Below, one piece after another: positions 9,172 to 16,849 of a stretch of DNA of 30,113 nucleotides. Where the stretch lies: positions 1 through 30,113 of the forward strand of contig JBAXAR010000011.1 in the NCBI GenBank assembly GCA_037142475.1, written 5' to 3'. The DNA comes from CAIUMH01 sp037142475 (lineage in GTDB: Bacteria > Actinomycetota > Acidimicrobiia > Acidimicrobiales > RAAP-2). How positions within the stretch are numbered: position 1 is the first letter of the stretch; each line of letters opens with the position of its first letter. The translations under genes and the position numbers were made by a program. A model generated the notes under the pieces. The model saw only the letters and a program-made list of their open reading frames with translations. It was not told where the DNA came from and searched no databases.

Positions 9172-10013
9172 TGAGCGTTCGACGGACAGCGTTGGTGACT
9201 GGTGGGAGCCGGGGAATCGGGAAGGCGACGGCGATCGCACTCGCTGCGGGTGGTTTCGACGTGGCCTGTACTGCGCGGACCTTGCATCGTGGAGAGGGCA
9301 GAGACGACTCTGATGTGGGTGCTGGGGTCATGATCGCAGGATCGCTCGAGGAGACAGCCGAGGAGGTCGAGGCCCTGGGTGTTCGTTCGATGTCCGTCTT
9401 TGCGGACGTGACCGATTCGGATTCGATGACCGTGGCGGCAAACACCGTCCTCGAAGAATGGGGCCATGTCGACGTGTTGGTCAACAACGCGATCTATACG
9501 GGGCCTGGCGGGATGGTTCCCTTGCTCGAGCTCACCGTCGAGCAGTTGAGAACGCGGCTGGAAGGCAATGTCGTTGCCCAGCTGGTCATGACCCAGGCGG
9601 TCGTGCCAACGATGATTGCCAGGGGTGCAGGCACGGTCGTCAACGTCTCGTCACACGTGGCAGTCGGTGACCCGCCGGCCCCGGTGGGCAGCGGCGGGTG
9701 GGGCTTTGGCTATGCGGCGTCGAAAGCGGCATTTCACAAGATGGCGGCAATGCTTGCCATTGAGCTTGGTGACCAGGGGATACAGGCGTTCAATGTCGAT
9801 CCCGGATTTGTCGACACCGAGAAGCAGATCGCGAACGCAGCGCGCAATGGTCTTGCCGGCCACTACGTGGGAGCGCCCCCGAGTGTCCCAGCCACGGTGA
9901 TCGCCTGGCTGGCGTCATCGCCTGAGTCAGCGCAGTTTTCAGGCCAGCTCGTGCGCGCTCAGAAGGTGGCCCTTGAGCGAGACCTCCACCCGGACTGGCG
10001 GGGCCAGGGGTGA
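9171..10013 (+). CDS. SDR family oxidoreductase
   Basis: A 280-aa classical SDR. The cofactor loop is TGGSRGIG (10-17), followed by CTAR at the second strand (NADP-type basic residue), NNAIYTG near residue 107 and SSH...YAASK as the catalytic block. It has an inserted loop after the second strand (LHRGEGRDDSDVGAG) and a Gly-rich stretch before the active-site Tyr (PPAPVGSGGWGFG), both longer than in minimal SDRs. It is translationally coupled on both sides, with a TGATG junction upstream and a GTGA junction downstream. In this setting it may oxidise a hydroxyacyl-CoA or reduce a ketone made by the neighbouring enzymes; this is inference. Confidence 0.87.
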   Translation: MSVRRTALVTGGSRGIGKATAIALAAGGFDVACTARTLHRGEGRDDSDVGAGVMIAGSLEETAEEVEALGVRSMSVFADVTDSDSMTVAANTVLEEWGHVDVLVNNAIYTGPGGMVPLLELTVEQLRTRLEGNVVAQLVMTQAVVPTMIARGAGTVVNVSSHVAVGDPPAPVGSGGWGFGYAASKAAFHKMAAMLAIELGDQGIQAFNVDPGFVDTEKQIANAARNGLAGHYVGAPPSVPATVIAWLASSPESAQFSGQLVRAQKVALERDLHPDWRGQG

Positions 10014-11035
10014 AGGTCTACGCCGGCATGTCGCCCGACCTCTCGATGGGTGAGGTCATCGAACACGCCCGCCGTGTCGAGGCACTCGGGTACGACGGAC
10101 TTCAGGTTTCAGAGACGGTCCATGACTCACTGGCACTGAGCCTCTTGGTTGCCGAGCACACCGAGCGGATCACCATTCGGACGAGCGTTGCCCTGGCCTT
10201 CGTGAGAAGCCCGACATTGACGGCCTATGCCGCGTGGGACCTGGCGAAATTCTCGAATGGGCGTTTCCAGCTCGGACTCGGAACACAGATCCGGCAAAAC
10301 ATCGAGGAGCGCTACGCCATGGCATGGTCTGATCCCATCGGCTCGATGCGTGACTATCTCGGCGCTCTTCGTGCGCTGTTTGCCTGTTTCGTGACTGGTG
10401 GGCCGATCAACTTCGAGTCAGAACACATTCGGCTCAGCCGGATGCAGCCATTCTTTAATCCCGGTCCTGATGAGCACACGGAACCACCGCTGCTGTATCT
10501 CGGAGGGGTGAACCCGAAGATCTGCCAACTGGCGGGAGAGCTCGCCGATGGATTCGTCACTCACCCCACGAACTCGAATCCTCGGTATCTCGAGTCACTG
10601 TGCCGTCCCAATCTTGAGCGTGGCCGACTCGATGCTGAGCGTCCAATGGGTGGCTTTGAGCTGGTGGCCGGGACACAGGTGATCTCCGGCGGATCCGCCA
10701 GGGCGGTCGACGCGGAACGAGAGCGTCAGCGACGTCTCTTGGCGTTTTTGTTCTCGACCCCGGCCTACCGGCCCACGCTCGACCTCTACGGATGGGGCGA
10801 CATGGGGGAGCGCCTGCAGGCGATGGTCCGAAGCGATCGCTTTGATGACCTCAAGGCCGTGGTGACCGACGAAGTACTCGACGCGCTCATTCCGACCGCA
10901 GGGTTCGAAGATCTCGCAGACGTGCTCCTTGAGCGATATGGCGATCTCTGCGAGGGGATCACCATCGCCGTTCCGGCCGATCCGGCTGACGACGGGCAGT
11001 TTCGAGAGGTGCTCGCGGCGCTGCAGGCGACATGA
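10010..11035 (+). CDS. LLM-class flavin/F420-dependent oxidoreductase
   Basis: A 341-aa TIM-barrel oxidoreductase of the luciferase-like (LLM) superfamily, best matching the actinobacterial F420-dependent group. Visible family blocks are ARRVEALGYDGLQVSE (25-40), TSVALAFVRSPTLTAYAAWDLAKFSNGRFQLGLGTQ (63-98), the PPLLYLGGVNPKICQLAGELADGF region that binds the phosphate end of the cofactor, and a C-terminal VTDEVLDALIPTAGFED block. The GTG start overlaps the previous stop (GTGA), and no separate ribosome site is needed. Likely roles are hydride transfer to an enoyl-CoA-like or cyclic ketone substrate. Whether FMN or F420 is used cannot be settled by eye. Confidence 0.86.
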   Translation: MKVYAGMSPDLSMGEVIEHARRVEALGYDGLQVSETVHDSLALSLLVAEHTERITIRTSVALAFVRSPTLTAYAAWDLAKFSNGRFQLGLGTQIRQNIEERYAMAWSDPIGSMRDYLGALRALFACFVTGGPINFESEHIRLSRMQPFFNPGPDEHTEPPLLYLGGVNPKICQLAGELADGFVTHPTNSNPRYLESLCRPNLERGRLDAERPMGGFELVAGTQVISGGSARAVDAERERQRRLLAFLFSTPAYRPTLDLYGWGDMGERLQAMVRSDRFDDLKAVVTDEVLDALIPTAGFEDLADVLLERYGDLCEGITIAVPADPADDGQFREVLAALQAT

Positions 11036-11054
11036 GCCGAAGGGGATGACGCAG

Positions 11055-11840
11055 ATGCTGGAGAACAAGGTGGCCGTGGTCACCGGTGGGGCGTTTGGGA
11101 TCGGGCGGGTCACCGCCGAGGTCTTGGCGCGAGCCGGGGCGAAGGTGGTGATCGGGGACCTCCTCGGCGAGAAAGCCGAGCGTGTGGCGGCATCGATCAG
11201 AGCCGAGGGCGGCGAGGCGCTCGCCGTGGCCTGCGATCTAGCGGACCCAGACGCCATCGAGGCGATGTTCGCAGCCGCCGTGGCTACCTATGGCGGCGTC
11301 GACTTCCTTGACCACAATGCTGCGACCACTGACTTCATGACCGACCTCGATGTCCTTGAGGTGGACCTCGAGACGTGGGACCGAGTTCAGGCGGTGAACC
11401 TGAAAGGGGCCCTGCTGTGCGCCCGCGCTGCGATTCCGCTGATGATCGAGCGAGGAGGAGGATCGATTGTCACCATTTCCTCTGGCTCGGCATCGATCGG
11501 TGAACTTCGACGTGTGGCCTATGGCGTTTCGAAGGCGGGAATTGAGCAGCTCACCCGGCACTTTGCGAACCGCCACGGACGCGATGGCATTCGCAGCAAT
11601 TCCGTGGCCCCGGGCTTTATTGCCACCACCTCCGCGTTACAAGGCATCCCTGAGCCGATGCGCCGGAGGCTGGCGGATCAGAATCCGATGCGGCGGCTTG
11701 GGACGCCGCAGGATATCGCCAACGTTGTCGCCTTCCTCTTCTCCGACGCAGCGGCTTACATCAACGGTCAGGTGCTTCATGTCGACGGGGGTACCCAAAT
11801 CGCTGGTGTTCTCGCCGGGGCAGACCCTCCTGGGGGTTGA
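11055..11840 (+). CDS. SDR family oxidoreductase
   Basis: A 261-aa classical SDR and third of its kind in the window. It has TGGAFGIG at the dinucleotide loop, GDLL at the acidic end of strand 2 (NAD preference), DHNAAT in place of the usual NNAG, SSGSASIGELRRVAYGVSK as the active site, and a C-terminal INGQVLHVDGGTQ that is typical of FabG-like members. The ATG at 11055 has AAGGGG nine bases upstream; the ATG at 11046 directly abuts that sequence and is less likely. It follows the LLM gene by 19 bp and so is probably in the same operon. The His replacing the first Asn of NNAG is a mild departure. Confidence 0.87.
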   Translation: MLENKVAVVTGGAFGIGRVTAEVLARAGAKVVIGDLLGEKAERVAASIRAEGGEALAVACDLADPDAIEAMFAAAVATYGGVDFLDHNAATTDFMTDLDVLEVDLETWDRVQAVNLKGALLCARAAIPLMIERGGGSIVTISSGSASIGELRRVAYGVSKAGIEQLTRHFANRHGRDGIRSNSVAPGFIATTSALQGIPEPMRRRLADQNPMRRLGTPQDIANVVAFLFSDAAAYINGQVLHVDGGTQIAGVLAGADPPGG

Positions 11841-12000
11841 GGCCGACTCTCTCATGCAGGCTGTCTGGGTGCGATCGTCGACGACCGTCACCCTCGGCGG
11901 GAACATCAGCGGCGACCTCTGACCCTAGGATCGTGAGTCCGAGAGAGAATCGACCCACACGGGCCGGCTCCCGGCAGTGGGGACTGAGGGGACAACAACG

Positions 12001-12768
12001 ATGCATGACGGAGGGGCAGGAGCCACGGAGAACTCGGGGACGCAGTTGGGGCCGCCCTCTCGACCGCGTTCGATTGATTTCCACTTCGACGTCATGTGCC
12101 CCTACGCCTATCAGACCTCTCTGTGGATCAGAGAGGTTCGTGACCAGATTGGGCTGACCATTAACTGGCGGTTCTTCAGTCTTGAAGAGGTCAATCGCGT
12201 CGAGGGCAAGAAGCACCCATGGGAACGAGAGTGGTCCTATGGATGGTCAATGATGCGGATCGGAGCGCTGCTGCGTCGTCACGACATGATGGATCTGGAC
12301 CGCTGGTACCAAGCAGCCGGACACGCCCTCCACATCGAAGGCCTCAAACCGCATGTCCCTGAGGTCGCTCGAGCGCTCCTCGAGAATTTGGGTCTTGACC
12401 CGGCGCTGGTCGATGCGGCCATTGCAGACCCCACGACCAACGATGAGGTGCTGGCCGAACACCGACGCGTGATCGACGCCAGCGGCTACGGCGTTCCGAC
12501 CCTCTTCTTCCCCGATGGCCAGTGTTTCTTCGGACCCGTACTCCTGGAGCCCCCGTCTGGACCAGCGGCCCTTCGGCTCTTTGATGCGGTGGTGGCGTGG
12601 ACTGAGTTTCCGCATCTCTATGAACTCCAGCGCCCCAAAACGCAGGCGGACGACCACCTCATCCTTGAGACGTTCCGCCCGTATATTGAGGCACGCGACT
12701 GGGTGTCGATGAACCGAGGCGAGGTTCTCGATTTCAGTCGTCCCCGCCCGGGGGAACCAGAAGCCTGA
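12001..12768 (+). CDS. DsbA-fold oxidoreductase, Rv2466c-like, with CPYA active site
   Basis: A 255-aa thioredoxin-fold/DsbA family protein without a signal peptide, so cytoplasmic. The first strand and active site read IDFHFDVMCPYAYQTSLW, and the long helical insert and the cis-Pro region GYGVPTLFFPDGQCFFGPVLLEPPSG follow. The tail FPHLYELQRPKT is close to that of the mycobacterial mycothiol-linked nitroreductase Rv2466c. That protein is known to carry CPWC; here the second Cys is Ala (CPYA), leaving a single-Cys active site. ATG 12001 is preferred over GTG 11977 because GAGGGG lies nine bases upstream. It lies 160 bp after the SDR, as a separate or weakly linked unit. It might act as a mycothiol S-transferase or reductase by a monothiol route (inference). 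Confidence 0.8.
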   Translation: MHDGGAGATENSGTQLGPPSRPRSIDFHFDVMCPYAYQTSLWIREVRDQIGLTINWRFFSLEEVNRVEGKKHPWEREWSYGWSMMRIGALLRRHDMMDLDRWYQAAGHALHIEGLKPHVPEVARALLENLGLDPALVDAAIADPTTNDEVLAEHRRVIDASGYGVPTLFFPDGQCFFGPVLLEPPSGPAALRLFDAVVAWTEFPHLYELQRPKTQADDHLILETFRPYIEARDWVSMNRGEVLDFSRPRPGEPEA

Positions 12769-12890
12769 CGCGCCCGCGGCCCGACACGAGCCAAGGCCCC
12801 CGCACCGCGCAAACGCTACGTGCAGCCCCAAGCGCTCTGGTTAGAGGATGATTAGGCGTCGCACCGCCGCCTTCTCTAGAGTAAGAAATC

Positions 12891-13682
12891 ATGGATCAAT
12901 CCCCGACTCGAAGCCGCCGGGTTCGCCGCTCCAAGGTCGAACTCCGTGAACTCGTGTTGGGGTCAGGCATCGAGGTCCTGCATGCCGAAGGCCTCGGGAC
13001 TGGCGTCGAGAACCTGACATTCAAAAAGGTTTTGGATCACCTCCAGGAATCGTCCGGAATCCGTATCACCCCCGCATCGCTGATTCGTCGGGTGTGGCAG
13101 GACCAAAAGGATTTTCAGTTCGACGTTGTTCGGACCATCATCACCGAGCAGGGCGAAGGAGAGATAGGTGAAGTCTCCGACTCGCTCTCGGAGACCTTTG
13201 CCCGTCTCGACCTCTCTTCTCCGAAGATGCGTCGGGCCTCACTCGACGAACTCATCAGGGTGGCGAGCAAGGACTATCTGAGTACGACGATCTCCCCACT
13301 TTCCACGATCCAAACCGCCTTGGCTTCGTACGCCCTTGCTGGAGGTGACGCCGGCGTAAACCAGGAATTCTTAGGGTTGTTTTCTGAGGCCACTGCGCTG
13401 TTGACGCGCCAATATGTCGAGATCTACGAGCTTGCTCTTGAGGCTGTTGGGTTCCGCATACGGCCGGGATTGCGCATCGAGCAGATGGCAGTCGCCATCC
13501 TCTCGTTCGGTGAAGGCTCTCTGTTGCGCCGCTCGACGGCTCCCGAGGCATTCGCACCGATGTTCCTGCCCCGAGAAATCGACGGGGCGTCGGTTGAGTG
13601 GGACCTTTTCGGCTTCGGTGTGAAGGCCATCGTGGAGGCCTTCACCGAGGAGGACCCCGATTGGGCGGGGCACTCGGATTGA
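12891..13682 (+). CDS. TetR-like transcriptional regulator (atypical N-terminus)
   Basis: A 263-aa protein with a basic N-terminus (RSRRVRRSK), then a segment (residues about 42-78: FKKVLDHLQ...ITPASLIRRVWQDQKDFQFDVVRTII) that follows the TetR helix-turn-helix pattern: a hydrophobic helix, turn, T-x-A-S-L recognition helix, then a phenylalanine anchor. The rest is helical and ligand-domain-like. The usual short Gly turn is enlarged, so the match is not a standard TetR. The ATG at 12891 is only eight bases after a TAGAGT -10-like hexamer, so a leaderless transcript is possible. It may control the acyl-CoA/redox cluster upstream; that is only positional. Confidence 0.55.
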   Translation: MDQSPTRSRRVRRSKVELRELVLGSGIEVLHAEGLGTGVENLTFKKVLDHLQESSGIRITPASLIRRVWQDQKDFQFDVVRTIITEQGEGEIGEVSDSLSETFARLDLSSPKMRRASLDELIRVASKDYLSTTISPLSTIQTALASYALAGGDAGVNQEFLGLFSEATALLTRQYVEIYELALEAVGFRIRPGLRIEQMAVAILSFGEGSLLRRSTAPEAFAPMFLPREIDGASVEWDLFGFGVKAIVEAFTEEDPDWAGHSD

Positions 13683-14110
13683 TTGCTCGAAAGCGGCGCC
13701 GTAGCGGTTGGAAGACCTGAGGATTGCTTCGGTCATCTCAGACCCGTCCTCGGATGATGGTTCAGAGGCGCCGAGAGCGATCTACTCAGTCTGGTTGCCG
13801 ACGTGATGCCCCGCCTGAACTGACTGCGTCTGGTGGGTGGTGCATGGCACCAACGGCGGCTAAATGATCGGTGATTCGCCTGAGGCTGACGTTGGGGGTG
13901 GGCACGCCGGCAGCCTGCGGTTGATCTGGATCAGCAGGAGGTGGGTGGGGAGTCGCATGCACTCCTGCCCGGAGTTCACCATGCTTCCGATCCCCGAGGC
14001 GCCGGCGATCATCCTTTGCTCCAGCTGGCGCTGCCTCCGAACGTCGTGAGTGACAGAGGTACTGGCGGAAGTCGTCTGCCCTGGCTCGGTAGGTCGGCGA
14101 TACTGTCTCT
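13683..14110. other. Intergenic stretch, no gene seen
   Basis: This 428-bp gap has several open frames on both strands, but their products are rich in Pro, Arg and His with no domain pattern, and I take them for chance. Near its right end GATACT (14099-14104) could serve as the -10 of the DUF2237 gene, whose ATG lies six bases further on. Confidence 0.4.
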
Positions 14111-14503
14111 ATGGTTGATCGAAACGTCCTTGGAGGCTCGTTGGAGCCGTGTGGCACCGACCCCGTCACGGGCTTCTACCGTGACGGGTGTTGCACGACT
14201 GGACCCGAGGACCTCGGGAGTCACACCATCTGTGCCGTGGTCACCGCCGAGTTTCTTGAGCACCAAAGGTCCATCGGTAACGATCTGAGCACGCCGATGC
14301 CTCACTACGGGTTCCCGGGACTGGTTCCCGGTGACCGTTGGTGTGTGACCGCCGCCAACTGGCTCCGTTCTCATTACGACGGGGCGGCGGCATTCGTGGT
14401 CCTCGCCTCAACGCACGAGAGAGCGCTCGAGATCGTGCCCCTCGACATTCTTCGTCTCCACGCCGTGGACGTACCCCTCGGGCCAGGCGATCTCCAAGGC
14501 TGA
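14111..14503 (+). CDS. DUF2237 family protein
   Basis: A 130-aa protein covering the full length of the DUF2237 family (about 120 residues), which is widespread in bacteria and has no established reaction. Nearly all signature blocks are present: NVLGGSLEPCG at the start, DPVTGFYRDGCCTTGPEDLGSHTICA, then GNDLSTPMPHYGFPGLVPGDRWCV and ASTHERALEIVPLDIL. Four conserved Cys (CG, CC, IC, WC) and a His suggest a metal site or disulfides (inference). One departure is WCVTAANW where the family mostly has a CLCA-type sequence. It stands alone, probably with a leaderless transcript. Confidence 0.9.
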   Translation: MVDRNVLGGSLEPCGTDPVTGFYRDGCCTTGPEDLGSHTICAVVTAEFLEHQRSIGNDLSTPMPHYGFPGLVPGDRWCVTAANWLRSHYDGAAAFVVLASTHERALEIVPLDILRLHAVDVPLGPGDLQG

Positions 14504-14748
14504 TCAGGGCCGTGCCCCAGGCCCCCGGTTGGTTGGATCGTCGATGTGTTGTGCATTTCGGATGACACCGGTGCGATGAGTCCAGCCGTCTAATTCCACC
14601 AAACTCAGGGTGGGCCAGAGCCTCCAGGAAACCCGGTGTGATTCACAGCTGCCGGGCGTCTCGCCCTTGGGCGGCTCGCGAAATCGTGGAATCTGAACCC
14701 GGAATCCCTGTTTTAGTTGACGTTGGGAATGTGAACCAAGTCCGTCTT

Positions 14749-14786
14749 TGTATACATATCAATAAGGTTATGTACACTCTGTACAT
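14749..14786. promoter_or_regulatory. Tandem palindromic operator of the Phd/YefM-RelE-like module
   Basis: Two related palindromes precede the antitoxin: TGTATACA at 14749-14756, and ATGTACA-CTC-TGTACAT, a perfect 7-bp inverted repeat at 14770-14786. YefM-YoeB operators are known to use a long and a short palindrome with TGTACA cores, so autorepression is likely. The second palindrome overlaps the candidate ATG at 14785, so bound antitoxin could also block translation initiation or a leaderless start. Confidence 0.7.
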
Positions 14787-15060
14787 GAGCGTGACTGACC
14801 CCATGAACATCACCGAGGCTCGAAAGCAGTTGGCGGCGATCATCGATCAGGTCCGTGCCGAGCACGAGCCCATCTACCTGACCCGTCGAGGCCGACGGGT
14901 GGCCGCAGTGATCGATGCAGATGACCTTGCAGTGATCATTGACCTGGCTGAGGACATGGCAGATATCCGCGCCGCCGAAGCGGCCAGGACCGAGATGGAG
15001 CTCACCGGAGAGCAGCCGATTCCATGGGAGGACGTCAAGGCTGAACTCGGCCTCACGTGA
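14785..15060 (+). CDS. Type II antitoxin, Phd/YefM family
   Basis: A 91-aa antitoxin whose N-terminal part MNITEARKQLAAIIDQV...PIYLTRRGRRVAAVIDADDL is the Phd/YefM DNA-binding fold, followed by an acidic C-terminal toxin-binding tail ending in PIPWEDVKAELGL. ATG codons at 14770, 14785 and 14803 are all in frame. I give 14785; 14803 (MNITEA) matches the family start best and 14770 cannot be excluded, as none has a clear Shine-Dalgarno. The stop overlaps the toxin's GTG (GTGA), the usual coupling that keeps antitoxin in excess. It should neutralise the downstream RelE/ParE-like toxin and repress its own promoter. Confidence 0.88.
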   Translation: MSVTDPMNITEARKQLAAIIDQVRAEHEPIYLTRRGRRVAAVIDADDLAVIIDLAEDMADIRAAEAARTEMELTGEQPIPWEDVKAELGLT

Positions 15061-15317
15061 TCTACGTCGTCAAACTCTCGCCAGCAGCAGCGCGCCAGCT
15101 CCGAAAGTTCGACCCTCAGACCCGCCGCCGGCTCCAGGCGGTGATCGAGCTCTTGGCTGATGAGCCTCGTCCGCCGGCAGCGACTCGGCTCGTCGGTGGA
15201 GATGGGGAGTGGCGAGTACGAACGGGCGACTACCGAGTCATCTACGAGATCCATGCCGACGAGCTTCTTGTGCTCGTTCTCCGAATGGGACTTCGTCGTG
15301 ACATCTACGACCGCTGA
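15057..15317 (+). CDS. RelE/ParE-family toxin
   Basis: An 86-aa basic protein of the RelE/ParE superfamily, likely a ribosome-dependent mRNA endonuclease. It starts IYVVKLSPAAARQLRKFD, has the mid segment LADEPRPPAATRLVGGDGEWRVRTGDYRVIYEI, and ends VLRMGLRRDIYDR. The R-x-G-D-Y-R and the terminal R-R-D-x-Y are the family's functional residues. The GTG at 15057 overlaps the antitoxin stop. The frame is complete and undamaged, so the module could be active. The cellular target (RelE-like mRNA cleavage or ParE-like gyrase) is not decided, though the RDIYDR tail favours RelE. Confidence 0.88.
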   Translation: MIYVVKLSPAAARQLRKFDPQTRRRLQAVIELLADEPRPPAATRLVGGDGEWRVRTGDYRVIYEIHADELLVLVLRMGLRRDIYDR

Positions 15318-15362
15318 CGTTCGAGACGGTGGCGGCATGAGATCAGGCTGCCATCGCTTCAC

Positions 15363-15428
15363 CAGGGTGAACGATCAATGAAGGATCTGCTTTCGATGGA
15401 CGAAGGCAGGGCCCGAAGAGGTCGCGAT
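15363..15428 (+). pseudogene. Fragment of a higB-like toxin gene
   Basis: These 66 bases match 21429-21494, inside the intact higB, with one mismatch (A/G at the ATGAAGG/ATGGAGG point). They correspond to the C-terminal SIRVNDQWRICFRWTKAGPEEVAI part. Neither the rest of higB nor any higA is present beside it, so it is a relic of a deleted or recombined copy. Confidence 0.85.
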
Positions 15429-15522
15429 TCATAGAGATCTGCTGCATTGGCCTCACAATTGGCTGCATGGAAAGGATGGTTGAGATGCAGAGAATGTCTT
15501 CTTCGCGCCCCCAACAGCGCTG

Positions 15523-15559
15523 TTGACAAACTGCAGATTGGCCGTACAATGGCCGTACA
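15523..15559 (+). promoter_or_regulatory. Promoter and direct-repeat operator of the TacAT-like module
   Basis: TTGACA (15523-15528) and TACAAT (15545-15550) with a 16-bp spacer form a near-consensus housekeeping promoter. Two copies of TGGCCGTACA, at 15539-15548 and 15550-15559, one helical turn apart, overlap the -10 and likely start site. They are a probable binding site for the DUF1778/TacA ribbon-helix-helix antitoxin. Confidence 0.72.
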
Positions 15560-15575
15560 TCATGAGGGAGTTCAT

Positions 15576-15857
15576 ATGGCCACCACCACTCGAAAGCGAG
15601 ACCAGCGCCTGGAGGTTCGCACCACCGCCGAAGAACGAGAGTTGATCAACCAGGCCGTCGACTCGGCCGGCACTGACCTCACCTCGTTCGCCCTCGGTAG
15701 CCTGCTCGACGCCTCGCGTCGCGTCCTCGCTGATCGCGATGAATTCGTTCTGAGTAGTGACCAAGCTGCCGAGTGGGACCGGATCAACGAGACACCTGCG
15801 CGAGAACTTCCGGGTCTTCTCGGACTCATGGAACGCGCCAGCCCCTTTAGTTCGTAG
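15576..15857 (+). CDS. TacA-like antitoxin (DUF1778, ribbon-helix-helix)
   Basis: A 93-aa antitoxin with the DUF1778 pattern: KRDQRLEVRTTAEERELINQAVDSAGTDLTSFALGSLLDASRRVLAD (residues about 8-53), where RLEVRTT is the DNA-contacting strand. The C-terminal toxin-binding tail is FVLSSDQAAEWDRINETPARELPGLLGLMER. The ATG at 15576 is chosen for AGGGAG five bases upstream; an earlier GTG at 15447 would put the promoter inside the gene. It pairs with the GNAT toxin that starts two bases after its stop, and likely represses the promoter described just upstream. Confidence 0.9.
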   Translation: MATTTRKRDQRLEVRTTAEERELINQAVDSAGTDLTSFALGSLLDASRRVLADRDEFVLSSDQAAEWDRINETPARELPGLLGLMERASPFSS

Positions 15858-15859
15858 CA

Positions 15860-16378
15860 GTGGGCTACTTGGCACCTCGGCCTCTGGTCGGCAGCGACGA
15901 CGTCGAGACCTTCCAGTGCCGATCGAGCGAGCAGGCCTCATGGTTGATCCGCCACGCGAAACAGTCGGTCTCGTCGAACTCGACCAAGGTGTTCGTGGTC
16001 ACCCAAGAAGATGATCAGCTGGTCGTCGCGTACTACGCATGGACGATGGCGCAACTTCAATTGGCAGAATCTCCGCCTCGATTAGCAAAGGGGGCCGGAC
16101 GGTATCCTCAGCCAGTTGCGTTGTTGGCACGACTCGGCGTCGACGAACGCCACGAAGGTCGCGGTATTGGAGCAGCGCTGCTCGCTGACGTCATCTCGCG
16201 ACTCCTCCTTATTGGGGGAGAGATTGGATGTCGGGGACTTCTAATTCACGCCGAGAGCGACGAAGCAAGAAACTTCTATCTGCACCTCATTCCCGAGCTT
16301 GAGGCGAGCCCTACCGATCGCCTTCACCGGGGGCTGTTGCTGAAGGATGCGGTGAGGACAATTCGTCGCGGTTCGTGA
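15860..16378 (+). CDS. TacT-like GNAT acetyltransferase toxin
   Basis: A 172-aa GNAT protein of the TacT type; characterised members acetylate the amino group of charged tRNAs and stop translation. Visible are the substrate-side strand FVVTQEDDQLVVAYYAW, the core VALLARLGVDERHEGRGIGAALLADVI (R-x-G-x-G acetyl-CoA loop), and the catalytic-Tyr region HAESDEARNFYLHLIPEL. The tail SPTDRLHRGLLLKDAVRTI resembles the SPxxPxxLxLLLKDL ending of the group. The usual YGFxPSP element is altered to HLIPELEASPTD, so the activity may be modified. The GTG start at 15860 lies directly after the antitoxin. The gene is intact. Confidence 0.88.
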   Translation: MGYLAPRPLVGSDDVETFQCRSSEQASWLIRHAKQSVSSNSTKVFVVTQEDDQLVVAYYAWTMAQLQLAESPPRLAKGAGRYPQPVALLARLGVDERHEGRGIGAALLADVISRLLLIGGEIGCRGLLIHAESDEARNFYLHLIPELEASPTDRLHRGLLLKDAVRTIRRGS

Positions 16379-16485
16379 TGGAGTGCGCTCAAGTACACCG
16401 GCGGTGACTGCCTTGTAAGAGTCAGTGTGCGACGACGACACCAGCACGCGTCCACCGTCAACTGACCCATTGGCTGCACTTCACA

Positions 16486-16560
16486 CCAATTTCATAACCC
16501 TCAAGCCTGTGAACAGGGGTTTTGTGGGCCGCCCGGGTCTCGATCCCGGCACCTTGGGAT
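16486..16560. repeat. att-like repeat A, tRNA-Lys 3' half plus flank
   Basis: A 75-bp perfect direct copy of 20834-20908. Its right 37 bp (16524-16560) also match the intact tRNA-Lys at 23563-23599 and stop within the anticodon loop. The left 38 bp are not in the tRNA copy. Read on the minus strand they contain a small hairpin (CCTG-TTCA-CAGG, flanked by AACCC and GGGTT) that could be the native tRNA terminator. Confidence 0.85.
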
Positions 16561-16849
16561 CGGGTCATGAGGATCTACCAGGGTCCACCGAAATCCATCT
16601 GCCCTGGTCAGAGTCACTTGACCGTCCACCGCGGACCGCTGAAGAGCACCTTGGTCTGCTGCCTAGGCTGCAGGTTTGGCTGCAAAACGAGCCTGGTCGC
16701 GGGACCGGGGTTATTTTCTCCACAACCTCGGTCGGATGCCAGTTCGAGATCACAATCTGACGGGGTGCCTCGCAAAGCGCAGCAACCAGGCTGGGAGTCG
16801 AGAAACGCCGGTTCCCGCCCGGCCAGCTCGAAGAGCATCTAGGCAAGGG
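16561..16849. other. Non-coding stretch beside repeat A
   Basis: No convincing gene is present in these 289 bp. Frames on both strands give low-complexity products without a start signal. It separates the att-like repeat from the 3' end of the GntR gene. Confidence 0.4.

Noticed and set aside
13786..14169. Minus-strand frame upstream of the DUF2237 gene
   Set aside because: The product is Pro/Arg/His-rich without domain features and overlaps the DUF2237 start; no ribosome site.
14623..14660. Segment GGAAACCCGGTGTGATTC followed by GCTGCCGGGC looks like a cobalamin-riboswitch core
   Set aside because: The spacing of the CCCGG/CCGGG arms is wrong, no B12 box or downstream expression platform is seen, and the next genes are a TA module with no cobalamin link. 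A covariance search (Rfam RF00174) would settle it.
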